NCBI GenBank assembly: GCA_022600695.1
Contig: JAHZJY010000150.1
Location: forward strand, 1 to 9,639
From: Actinomycetes bacterium
GTDB lineage: Bacteria > Actinomycetota > Actinomycetes > Mycobacteriales > Mycobacteriaceae
Direction of reading: 5' to 3'
DNA length: 9,639 bases
Part shown: positions 1-5,814 of the stretch, one piece after another
Layout of the letters: each line of letters starts with the position of its first letter
How positions within the stretch are numbered: the first letter of the stretch is position 1
Translations under genes and position numbers: made by a program
The notes under the pieces: generated by a model
What the model saw: only the letters and a program-made list of their open reading frames with translations
The model's database searches: none
Told to the model about the DNA's origin: nothing

Positions 1-358
1 CCCCGAGGTCCATCCCGGACAGCACGTCACCGTTGAAGACCATCACGGTGTCGTGACGCAGTTTGCCGGCTACGTTGGCGATTCCGCCGCCGGTGCCCAG
101 CGGTTGCTCCTCGAAGACATAGTCGATCTGCAGACCGAGTTTGGATCCGTCACCGAATTCGGCCTCGAAAGTCTCCGCCTTGTATGCGGTGCCGAGGACG
201 ACATGGTCGATCCCGGCCGCCGCGATCCGGGACAACAGGTGGGTGAGGAACGGCAGGCCCGCCGTCGGCAACATCGGCTTGGGTGCGGACAGCGTCAGCG
301 GCCGCAGCCGGGTTCCCTTGCCGCCGACCAGAATCACGGCATCGACATTGGTGGTCAT
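1..358 (-). CDS. manB: Mannose-1-phosphate guanylyltransferase, N-terminal part (cut by window edge)
   Basis: This is the first 119 residues of a sugar-nucleotide pyrophosphorylase; the rest lies beyond the left edge. The family joins a sugar 1-phosphate to an NTP. The Rv3264c-type enzyme makes GDP-mannose, the mannosyl donor for PIMs, lipomannan and protein mannosylation. Visible motifs are the nucleotide-binding loop LVGGKGTRLRPLT (residues 10-22), PKPM (26-29), PLGTGGGIA (86-94) and FNGDVL (108-113), whose Asp would bind metal. The start is the ATG at 358. It overlaps the wbbL stop as ATGA and has a good Shine-Dalgarno sequence 5 bases upstream. M. tuberculosis calls this gene manB, although the reaction is what other bacteria call ManC. 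From the N-terminus alone the nucleotide and sugar cannot be proven, and a glucose- or other sugar-1-phosphate enzyme is possible. Position after wbbL supports the mannose assignment. Confidence 0.88.
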   Translation of the reverse strand, partial: MTTNVDAVILVGGKGTRLRPLTLSAPKPMLPTAGLPFLTHLLSRIAAAGIDHVVLGTAYKAETFEAEFGDGSKLGLQIDYVFEEQPLGTGGGIANVAGKLRHDTVMVFNGDVLSGMDLG

Positions 359-1248
359 CGCGTCCCTCCCGGCATCGCCGTCCGCACTTCGCGACGGGAC
401 TTGCGCACCGCCGCCCGCGCCCGCACCCGCAGCGCACCCCGCATAGTCCACCGCAGCGGGGCCCGCCACGGACCGGAATGGCGATCGCAGAGGTAAATAT
501 AGGTGCTGACATGGTGGGCCCGCAGGTTGCGCGCCGGGTCCCGCCCGGTCGAGTGGCCCTTATCGTGCAGGATCTCCGAACCGGGTGCGTAGACGTTGAG
601 CCAGCCGGCCCGGCCCAACCGATCGCCGAGATCAACGTCTTCCATGTACATGAAGTAACGCTCATCGAATCCCCCGACCTCGTCGAACGCCGACCGGCGC
701 ACCAGCAGGCAGGAGCCCGACAGCCAGCCGACCGGACGCTCGCTCGGCTCGACGTGTTCCTGACGGTAGGATTTCGTCCAGGGATTGGCCTTCCAGGCGA
801 ATCCGATCACCGCGTGCATACCGCCGCGGATCAGGCTGGGCAGGTGCCGGGCGGACGGGTACACCGCCCCGTCCGGATCGCGGATCAACGGGCCCAGGCT
901 GCCGGCCCGGGGCCACCGGACGGCGGCCTCGAGCAGGGCGTCGATACTGCCCGGCGCCCAGACCACATCGGGGTTGGCGACCAGGACGAACTTCTGGTCG
1001 GGAGGCACCGTCGACACGGCGCGGTTGATGGCGGTGCCGTAACCCAGGTTGCTGCCGGTACGCAGCAACTCGATGCCGGGATAGCGTTCCAGCGCCTCCT
1101 CCGGCGCACCGTCGGTCGACCCGTTATCGGCGATCACCACCCGCACGGGACGGTCGGTGGCCACCGTCAGCGATGACAGGAACCGGTCGAGATGCGAACC
1201 CGGCGAATAGGTCACCGTGACCACGGTCAGGTCCGGCTCATCGCTCAC
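355..1248 (-). CDS. wbbL: Linkage-unit rhamnosyltransferase WbbL (GT2 family)
   Basis: A 297-residue family 2 glycosyltransferase. By homology with Rv3265c it transfers rhamnose from dTDP-rhamnose to GlcNAc-diphospho-decaprenol on the cytoplasmic membrane face. This makes the disaccharide linker joining arabinogalactan to peptidoglycan, a step known to be essential in mycobacteria. The GT-A nucleotide-binding start TVVTVTYSPG is at residues 8-17, DNGSTD at 41-46, SNLGYGTAINRA at 66-77, the metal-site equivalent ANPDV at 91-95, the acceptor-side WLSGSCLLVRR at 175-185, and the likely catalytic-base motif YMEDVDLGDRL at 201-211. The C-terminal 40 residues are rich in Arg, fitting membrane-surface contact. 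The start is GTG at 1248, overlapping the rmlD stop as GTGA; no strong Shine-Dalgarno is seen, so translation is probably coupled. Its stop overlaps the manB start. Confidence 0.93.
   Translation of the reverse strand: MSDEPDLTVVTVTYSPGSHLDRFLSSLTVATDRPVRVVIADNGSTDGAPEEALERYPGIELLRTGSNLGYGTAINRAVSTVPPDQKFVLVANPDVVWAPGSIDALLEAAVRWPRAGSLGPLIRDPDGAVYPSARHLPSLIRGGMHAVIGFAWKANPWTKSYRQEHVEPSERPVGWLSGSCLLVRRSAFDEVGGFDERYFMYMEDVDLGDRLGRAGWLNVYAPGSEILHDKGHSTGRDPARNLRAHHVSTYIYLCDRHSGPWRAPLRWTMRGALRVRARAAVRKSRREVRTAMPGGTR
364..370 (-). promoter_or_regulatory. Ribosome binding site of manB
   Basis: GGGAGGG on the minus strand lies 5 bases before the ATG at 358, inside the last codons of wbbL. It fixes the manB start and suggests that manB can recruit ribosomes itself besides being coupled to wbbL. 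Confidence 0.7.
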
Positions 1249-2123
1249 GGCGTTGAGGGTATCGGTCCGTCGCCGGGGGGTACGGCAACCGCCTCGGCCA
1301 GCGCCTCGCGCCAGGGTCGCAGCGGGGTCAGACCGGCCCGCGCCGAGGAGTCCATCGACAGCGCCGAATAGACCGGACGCGGCGCGGGACGCGGAACCGC
1401 GGCGGTACCCACCGGCCGCACCCGCTCCGGATCGGCGCCCAGATCGGCGAATACCGCGCGGGCCTGGTCGAAGCGACTGGTCTCGCCCGCGTTGGCGGCG
1501 TGCAGAACCGCCGCCCCGATCCCGCCGGCGGCCACCTGCAGCAGGGCGGTGACCAGATCGGCGACGTAGGTCGGTGACCCGGTCTGATCATCGACCACGT
1601 CGATGACCCGGTCGGTGGCCGCCAACCTGCGCATGGCGGCGACGAAATCGGTGCCGGAACCGCCGGTGTAGACCCAGGACGTCCGGACGACGTGGGCGTC
1701 GGGCAGAGCGGCGTGCACCGCCAGTTCGCCGTCCAACTTGGTTTTCCCATACACGCTCAGCGGGCCGGTGGGGTCGGTGGTGTCGTAGGGACGGCGGCCA
1801 GTACCGCTGAACACATAGTCGGTGGATATGTGCACCAGTCGAGCCTGCGCCGACGCGCAGGCACGGGCGATATTGCCCGGCCCGACCGCGTTGATGGCGT
1901 GCGCCGCATCGGCCTCGGCCTCGGCGGCGTCTACGGCGGTGAACGCCGCACAGTTGACCACCAGGTCCCCGCGTCGCACCCACCGGCCGACGGCGCCGGG
2001 ATCGGTGATGTCGAGATCCTGATGCGTCAGCGCGCACACGTCATAACCCTGCCGGGCGGCCTGAGCTGCGAGAAACCGCCCGACCTGGCCACCCGCGCCG
2101 GTGATCACCATCCGTTCCGTCAC
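1245..2123 (-). CDS. rmlD: dTDP-4-dehydrorhamnose reductase RmlD
   Basis: This enzyme catalyses the last step of dTDP-L-rhamnose synthesis, the NAD(P)H-dependent reduction of dTDP-4-keto-L-rhamnose. Its product feeds WbbL, the next gene. It is an extended short-chain dehydrogenase. Counting from the GTG at 2123 (292 aa), the Rossmann loop GAGGQVG is at residues 9-15, NCAAFTAVD at 57-65, HISTDYVFSGTG at 98-109 with the catalytic Ser/Thr region, and the catalytic YGKTK at 125-129. DDQTGSPTYVADL and a C-terminal RPAPRPVYSALS match the family. The start is uncertain. ATG at 2111 would give MVITGAGG directly, but the M. tuberculosis protein has a similar short leader (SERLVITGAGG), so I prefer GTG at 2123. 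The frame stays open upstream to 2552, but that stretch is antisense to the LCP gene and unlike RmlD. Confidence 0.94.
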   Translation of the reverse strand: MTERMVITGAGGQVGRFLAAQAARQGYDVCALTHQDLDITDPGAVGRWVRRGDLVVNCAAFTAVDAAEAEADAAHAINAVGPGNIARACASAQARLVHISTDYVFSGTGRRPYDTTDPTGPLSVYGKTKLDGELAVHAALPDAHVVRTSWVYTGGSGTDFVAAMRRLAATDRVIDVVDDQTGSPTYVADLVTALLQVAAGGIGAAVLHAANAGETSRFDQARAVFADLGADPERVRPVGTAAVPRPAPRPVYSALSMDSSARAGLTPLRPWREALAEAVAVPPGDGPIPSTP

Positions 2124-2178
2124 AGCGTCGAGTCTGGCACGCCGGTTTCGGCTACCGGGGATGCGCCGGTCCGGCCAG

Positions 2179-2184
2179 TAGCCT
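2179..2184 (+). promoter_or_regulatory. Candidate -10 box, leaderless promoter of the LCP gene
   Basis: TAGCCT fits the mycobacterial TANNNT -10 pattern. Six bases separate it from the GTG at 2191, so transcription would begin at or very near that start codon. No Shine-Dalgarno sequence and no clear -35 box is visible. This is inferred from spacing only. Confidence 0.5.
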
Positions 2185-2190
2185 GTGATG

Positions 2191-3735
2191 GTGCCGGATG
2201 AGACGGAAGTGACAGCAGTGGCGCACGTGAGACCGATGGGGCGCACCATCCTGGCCCTGCTCGCCGTGACCGTCCTGCTCGGCACCGGGGTGGCGTGGGG
2301 CTCGGTCCGCTCCTTCGAGAGCGGAATCTTCCAGTTCAGTACCGCCATGCTGGGCGGGCGGGACGCCGACGGCGACGGCGCCGTGGACATCCTGCTGGTC
2401 GGCATGGACAGCCGCACCGACGCGCACGGCAATCCGCTCTCGGAGGCCGAACTGGCCCAATTGCACGCCGGCGATGACGTCGCGACCAATACCGACACCA
2501 TCATCCTGGTGCGCATCCCGACCAATGGCCGCTCGGCGAGCGCGATCTCCATCCCCCGGGACTCCTACGTTCAGGCACCGGATCTCGGGAAGACCAAGAT
2601 CAACGGGGTCTACGGCGAGGTCAGGCTGGAGTGGATGAAGGAACTCGTCGAGAACCAGGGTATGGATTCGGCTCTGGCCGAGCCGCAGGCCGTGGAAGCC
2701 GGCCGCAACGCGTTGATCAAGACCGTCGCCGACTTGACCGGAGTGACGGTGGACCATTACGCCGAGATCGGCCTGCTCGGCTTCTCGCTGATCACCGATG
2801 CCCTGGGCGGTGTCGAGGTGTGTCTGAAAGAGCCCGTCTACGAACCACTGTCCGGAGCGGACTTCCCGGCCGGCTGGCAGCGGCTGGACGGGCCACAGGC
2901 GCTCAGCTTCGTCCGGCAGCGCCATGACATGCCGCGCGGTGATCTCGACCGGGTGGTACGTCAGCAGGTGGTGATGGCCTCACTCGCCCATCAGGTGATA
3001 TCCGGTAAGACGTTGAGCAGTCCCAGCACCCTCAACCGGCTCCGGGACGCCATCCAGCGCTCAGTGGTGATCTCCTCGGGCTGGGATGTGATGGACTTCC
3101 TCACCCAACTGCAGAAGCTGGCGGCCGGCAACGTCGCGTTCGCCACCATCCCGGTGCTCGCCGAGGACGGCTGGAGCGATGACGGCATGCAGTCGGTGGT
3201 CCGGGTGGACCCGACACAGGTCCAGCAGTGGGTGGCCGGCCTATTGCAGGATCAGAGCGAGGGCAAGACCGCCGAAGTCGCCTACTCCCCCGACCAGACC
3301 ACGGTGGAGGTGTACAACGACACCGATATCAACGGCCTGGCCGGTGCGGTGTCCGAACGGCTGACGACGAGGGGCTTCGCCGAGGGCACGATCGGCAATC
3401 ACGACCAGGCCGCGGTGAGCGAGAGTCAGGTACAAGCCACCACCGAGGATGACCTGGGCGCCCAGGCGGTCGCAACCGAGCTCGGCGGGCTCCCGGTGGT
3501 ATCGGACTCCGCGATCGCCGCCGGCACCGTACGGGTGGTACTCGCCGATGACTACGTCGGACCGGGTTCCGGACTCGACGGGACACTGCCCGCCGGCGCG
3601 ACGATCGACAAAGCCTCTCAGGCCGCCTCTCAGGCCGCCTCTCAGGAGGCCTACCTGGACGCATCCGTCGAGGAGGCTCCGCTGCCCTCGCCGGTGATCA
3701 CCGCCGGGTTCGACGACCCCAAGTGCGTCAACTGA
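2191..3735 (+). CDS. LytR-CpsA-Psr (LCP) family cell-wall ligase, Lcp1/Rv3267-like
   Basis: A 514-residue membrane-anchored LCP protein. Family members transfer polyprenyl-phosphate-linked glycopolymers to peptidoglycan outside the membrane; M. tuberculosis Rv3267 (Lcp1) is reported to ligate arabinogalactan. Counting from GTG 2191, there is a short cytoplasmic start, one membrane helix at about residues 18-38, and an LCP domain at about 65-270. The LCP motifs are ILLVGMDSRTD (67-77), TDTIILVRI (101-109), SIPRDSYV (120-127), KINGVYGE (136-143), and FVRQRHDMPRGDLDRVVRQQ (240-259) with the conserved Arg and Asp residues. A LytR_C domain begins near VEVYNDTDINGLAG (about 372-385). A Ser/Gln/Ala repeat lies at about 473-485, and the protein ends in CVN. 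GTG 2185 and ATG 2188 are in-frame alternatives, but the -10 box lies directly beside them. It is divergent from rmlD, placing the ligase next to linkage-unit synthesis. Confidence 0.93.
   Translation: MPDETEVTAVAHVRPMGRTILALLAVTVLLGTGVAWGSVRSFESGIFQFSTAMLGGRDADGDGAVDILLVGMDSRTDAHGNPLSEAELAQLHAGDDVATNTDTIILVRIPTNGRSASAISIPRDSYVQAPDLGKTKINGVYGEVRLEWMKELVENQGMDSALAEPQAVEAGRNALIKTVADLTGVTVDHYAEIGLLGFSLITDALGGVEVCLKEPVYEPLSGADFPAGWQRLDGPQALSFVRQRHDMPRGDLDRVVRQQVVMASLAHQVISGKTLSSPSTLNRLRDAIQRSVVISSGWDVMDFLTQLQKLAAGNVAFATIPVLAEDGWSDDGMQSVVRVDPTQVQQWVAGLLQDQSEGKTAEVAYSPDQTTVEVYNDTDINGLAGAVSERLTTRGFAEGTIGNHDQAAVSESQVQATTEDDLGAQAVATELGGLPVVSDSAIAAGTVRVVLADDYVGPGSGLDGTLPAGATIDKASQAASQAASQEAYLDASVEEAPLPSPVITAGFDDPKCVN
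3613..3648 (+). repeat. Three 12-bp tandem repeats coding A-S-Q-A
   Basis: The unit GCCTCTCAGGCC occurs twice exactly (3613-3624 and 3625-3636), followed by a copy differing in the last two bases, GCCTCTCAGGAG (3637-3648). It lies in frame in the LCP gene, between the LytR_C core and the C-terminal tail, and encodes ASQ-AASQ-AASQ-E. Copy number can change by whole units without breaking the frame. Confidence 0.9.
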
Positions 3736-3746
3736 CCCGTCAACCG

Positions 3747-4457
3747 ATGAACCTCACCGACGCGCTGCTCGATCCGCTACTCCGCGCCGACCCGATGGGC
3801 CCGCGGATCACCTACTACGACGACTCCTCCGGCGAGCGGATCGAGCTGTCCACGGTGACCCTGGCCAACTGGGCTGCCAAGACCGCCAACCTGCTGCGTG
3901 ACGAACTCGGCTGCGGTCCGCAGAGCCGGGTCTCGGTTCTGCTGCCGGCGCACTGGCAGACCGCCGCGGTGCTGCTCGGGGTGTGGTGGGTCGGCGCCGA
4001 GGTGGTGCTCGGCGATGAGCCCGCCGACGTCGCCCTGTGCACCGCCGACCGGTTGGCCGAGGCTGACGAGGCGGCGTCCGGCGGTGAAGTGGCGGTGCTG
4101 TCCCTGGACCCGTTCGGCGCGTCCGTGCCCGATCTGCCGATAGGCGTGACGGATTACGCGACAGCCGTCCGGGTCCACGGCGATCAGGTGGTGGCCGAGC
4201 GGGCACCCGGCCCGGCACTGCACGGACGCTCCGCCGAGGAGGTACTCGACTCAGCGCGTCGCAGTGCCGCCGATGTGGGCCTGGCCACCGGGGACCGGGT
4301 CATGACCGCGCGACGGTGGGCGACTCCCGACGAGCTTGTCGGCACCCTGCTGGCGGTGCTGGCCGCCGGCGCCTCACTGGTCCAGCTGACCAACCCTGAC
4401 CCGGCCGCGCTGGACCGGCGGCGGCTGACCGAGAAGGTCACCCGCTCGCTGGACTAA
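3747..4457 (+). CDS. TIGR03089-type protein, truncated acyl-adenylate-forming enzyme relative
   Basis: A 236-residue protein matching the actinobacterial TIGR03089 pattern, equivalent in position to Rv3268. The function is unknown. The first part resembles the N-terminus of AMP-binding acyl-CoA synthetases: LANWAAKTANLL at residues 39-50, then SRVSVLLPAHWQTAAVLLG (60-78) and GAEVVLGD (83-90). A later piece, GDRVMTARRWATPDELVG to LLAVLAAGASLVQL (182-214), resembles the middle of that fold. The glycine- and Ser/Thr-rich ATP loop (TSGTTGxPK type) and the C-terminal catalytic Lys domain are absent, so adenylation activity is unlikely. The ATG at 3747 is chosen because MNLTDALLDPLL is the family's usual start; a GTG at 3723 would overlap the LCP gene by 13 bases. 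It follows the LCP stop by 11 bases with no clear Shine-Dalgarno, so it is probably co-transcribed with the LCP gene. Its stop overlaps that of the next, convergent gene. Confidence 0.82.
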   Translation: MNLTDALLDPLLRADPMGPRITYYDDSSGERIELSTVTLANWAAKTANLLRDELGCGPQSRVSVLLPAHWQTAAVLLGVWWVGAEVVLGDEPADVALCTADRLAEADEAASGGEVAVLSLDPFGASVPDLPIGVTDYATAVRVHGDQVVAERAPGPALHGRSAEEVLDSARRSAADVGLATGDRVMTARRWATPDELVGTLLAVLAAGASLVQLTNPDPAALDRRRLTEKVTRSLD

Positions 4458-4921
4458 GCGGGGGCTGCGGCGGGAGCCGGGGCCGGGACGGTAGCCGGGG
4501 GCGGCGCCGACGCATCCCACACGGACGCATCCTCGGCCGGGAAGGTCGGGCACTTGGCCGCGATCTCGTCGGCGACCGGCTCGGCGGCGGTGAAGATCGA
4601 CACGTACTGGGGGAAGATGCCCACCAGCTCGTTCACCTCGGCCTGCCGTTCCTGCGGCGACTTCTGCAGCAGCAGGTTCATGTGGTAGACGATGCCGCCC
4701 TGGACCCAGCGGGGTTCGGAGTTGTACTTGCCGATCAGCTCGCCATAGGTGACCGGGTCGACGACCTTGGTGGCGGCCAGAATCTGGTCCAGCGAGCAGG
4801 TGGTGTTCAGCATGGCCGGCGGGACGGTGCTGTCCGCGGCGGCGACGGCCGGGGCGCCGAGGGCGCTGAATATCACGGCGCCGGCGACGGCGGCGGTACG
4901 AACGGTGCGAGTCGAGGTCAT
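4454..4921 (-). CDS. Small secreted protein, Rv0455c/DUF5078-like
   Basis: A 155-residue exported protein. Residues 1-29 form a Sec signal peptide: Arg-containing start, hydrophobic AAVAGAVIFSALGAPA, then AVAAA before Asp30. The mature part is a compact, mainly helical domain with exactly two cysteines, Cys42 and Cys124, likely disulfide-bonded. The tail after residue 138 is rich in Pro and Ala. The pattern resembles Rv0455c as I remember it: TTC-x-DQILAA (40-50), DPVTY (55-59), SPQERQ (88-93), then a second Cys followed by FPAEDASVW (127-135). Rv0455c is reported to be needed for siderophore (mycobactin) export; that role cannot be assumed here. A more distant hemophore-like (Rv0203/Rv1174c type) relationship is the alternative. 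The ATG at 4921 has no Shine-Dalgarno but a -10-like box 8 bases upstream. Convergent with the TIGR03089 gene, sharing stop-codon bases, and divergent from birA. Confidence 0.8.
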   Translation of the reverse strand: MTSTRTVRTAAVAGAVIFSALGAPAVAAADSTVPPAMLNTTCSLDQILAATKVVDPVTYGELIGKYNSEPRWVQGGIVYHMNLLLQKSPQERQAEVNELVGIFPQYVSIFTAAEPVADEIAAKCPTFPAEDASVWDASAPPPATVPAPAPAAAPA

Positions 4922-4929
4922 GGGGCGAG

Positions 4930-4935
4930 AATGTA
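4930..4935 (-). promoter_or_regulatory. Candidate -10 box, leaderless promoter of the secreted-protein gene
   Basis: TACATT on the minus strand (TANNNT pattern) ends 8 bases before the ATG at 4921. That spacing predicts transcription starting at or beside the start codon. I see no IdeR-type iron box in the 74-base gap to birA, so iron control is not supported by the sequence. Confidence 0.45.
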
Positions 4936-4982
4936 TCCCACCCGAAGGCCCAGATCAAAAACACTGCATGCCGCGGGCTGTC

Positions 4983-4988
4983 TAGGCT
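4983..4988 (+). promoter_or_regulatory. Candidate -10 box, leaderless promoter of birA
   Basis: TAGGCT (TANNNT pattern) is followed by 7 bases and then the GTG at 4996, the expected distance for a transcript beginning with the start codon. No Shine-Dalgarno sequence or convincing -35 box is present. Confidence 0.55.
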
Positions 4989-4995
4989 CGGTCCC

Positions 4996-5811
4996 GTGAC
5001 TCAGGACTCGCAACGCCCATTGCTGGATGTGGCCGGAGTGCGCCGCGACCTGGTGGGGCCGGGTCGGCCGCTGCGCAGTGTGGACGTGGTGGACAGCACC
5101 GGTTCCACCAACGCCGATCTGCTCGCCCGCCACGCCGCCGGGGTGGATATCGACGGCATGGTGCTGATCGCCGAGCATCAGAGCGCCGGCCGCGGGCGCA
5201 ACGGGCGCAGCTGGTCCACCCCGCCGCGGTCCCAGATCGCGTTGTCGGTGGGCCTCGGCGTGGCCGGCCTGCCGCCGACCGGGTGGGGCTGGCTGCCGCT
5301 GCTGACCGGAGTCGCGGTGGTCGACGCCGTCACCGCCGTGACCGGTATCGAAGCCGGGTTGAAATGGCCGAACGACATCCTGGTCGGCGAACAGAAACTG
5401 GGCGGCATCCTCGCCGAGGTGGCCGCACCCGATCCGGTGATCGTGGTCGGGCTGGGCCTCAATGTCACGCTGCGGGCCGACGAGGCCCCGGATGCCCGGG
5501 CCACCTCACTGCTGATGCTCGGCTCGACGATGACCGACCGCAGCGCGCTGCTGGGCGCCGTGCTGGCCGAGTTGACCGCACGTATCGACCGCTGGCGAGC
5601 GTTCGGCGGTATCGACACCGCCCTGGAGCAGGACTACCGCCGCCACAGTGTGACGCTGGGCACTCGGGTTCGCGCGGAATTACCGGGCGGACGTGAAATC
5701 ACCGGTGTCGCCACCGATCTCGACCAGCTGGGGCAACTGCAGATCACTGCGGACGCTACGACCGTATCGGTGGCAGCCGGGGACATCACCCATCTGCGAC
5801 CCGCCGAGTGA
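4996..5811 (+). CDS. birA: Biotin-[acetyl-CoA-carboxylase] ligase BirA
   Basis: A 271-residue biotin-protein ligase. It activates biotin with ATP and attaches it to the Lys of biotin-carrier domains, in mycobacteria chiefly the alpha subunits of acyl-CoA carboxylases that supply malonyl- and methylmalonyl-CoA for lipid synthesis. Motifs are DSTGSTN (residues 33-39), the biotinyl-AMP loop GRGRNGR (65-71), KWPNDIL (123-129), KLGGIL with the conserved Lys (134-139), GLGLNV (152-157), and a C-terminal SH3-like domain from about 222. There is no N-terminal winged-helix domain, so it is the monofunctional class and not a biotin-operon repressor. The start is GTG 4996, placed just after a -10 box. 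In M. tuberculosis birA (Rv3279c) adjoins accD5; here it lies between the secreted-protein gene and fadE25, which is unusual. Its stop is 3 bases from that of convergent fadE25. Confidence 0.95.
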   Translation: MTQDSQRPLLDVAGVRRDLVGPGRPLRSVDVVDSTGSTNADLLARHAAGVDIDGMVLIAEHQSAGRGRNGRSWSTPPRSQIALSVGLGVAGLPPTGWGWLPLLTGVAVVDAVTAVTGIEAGLKWPNDILVGEQKLGGILAEVAAPDPVIVVGLGLNVTLRADEAPDARATSLLMLGSTMTDRSALLGAVLAELTARIDRWRAFGGIDTALEQDYRRHSVTLGTRVRAELPGGREITGVATDLDQLGQLQITADATTVSVAAGDITHLRPAE

Positions 5812-5814
5812 TCT

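Noticed and set aside
283..1176. Long open frame on plus, antisense to wbbL
   Set aside because: A high-GC shadow of wbbL; the residues are Arg/His/Pro-rich low-information sequence with no family features.
2142..2158. CCGGT and ACCGG arms with a 7-base spacer between rmlD and the LCP gene
   Set aside because: Five-base GC-rich arms are expected by chance in DNA of this composition.
2152..2925. 257-codon open frame on minus, opposite the LCP gene, and the upstream extension of rmlD to 2552
   Set aside because: Both lie antisense to the well-supported LCP domain and show no motif; RmlD homology begins only near 2123.
4374..4964. 196-codon open frame on minus overlapping the secreted-protein gene in another frame
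   Set aside because: It is Arg/Gly-rich with no domain, while the 4454-4921 frame has a clean signal peptide and a conserved cysteine pattern.
4922..4995. Iron-regulator (IdeR) box between the Rv0455c-like gene and birA
   Set aside because: I looked for a TTAGG-type dyad matching the known box and found none.
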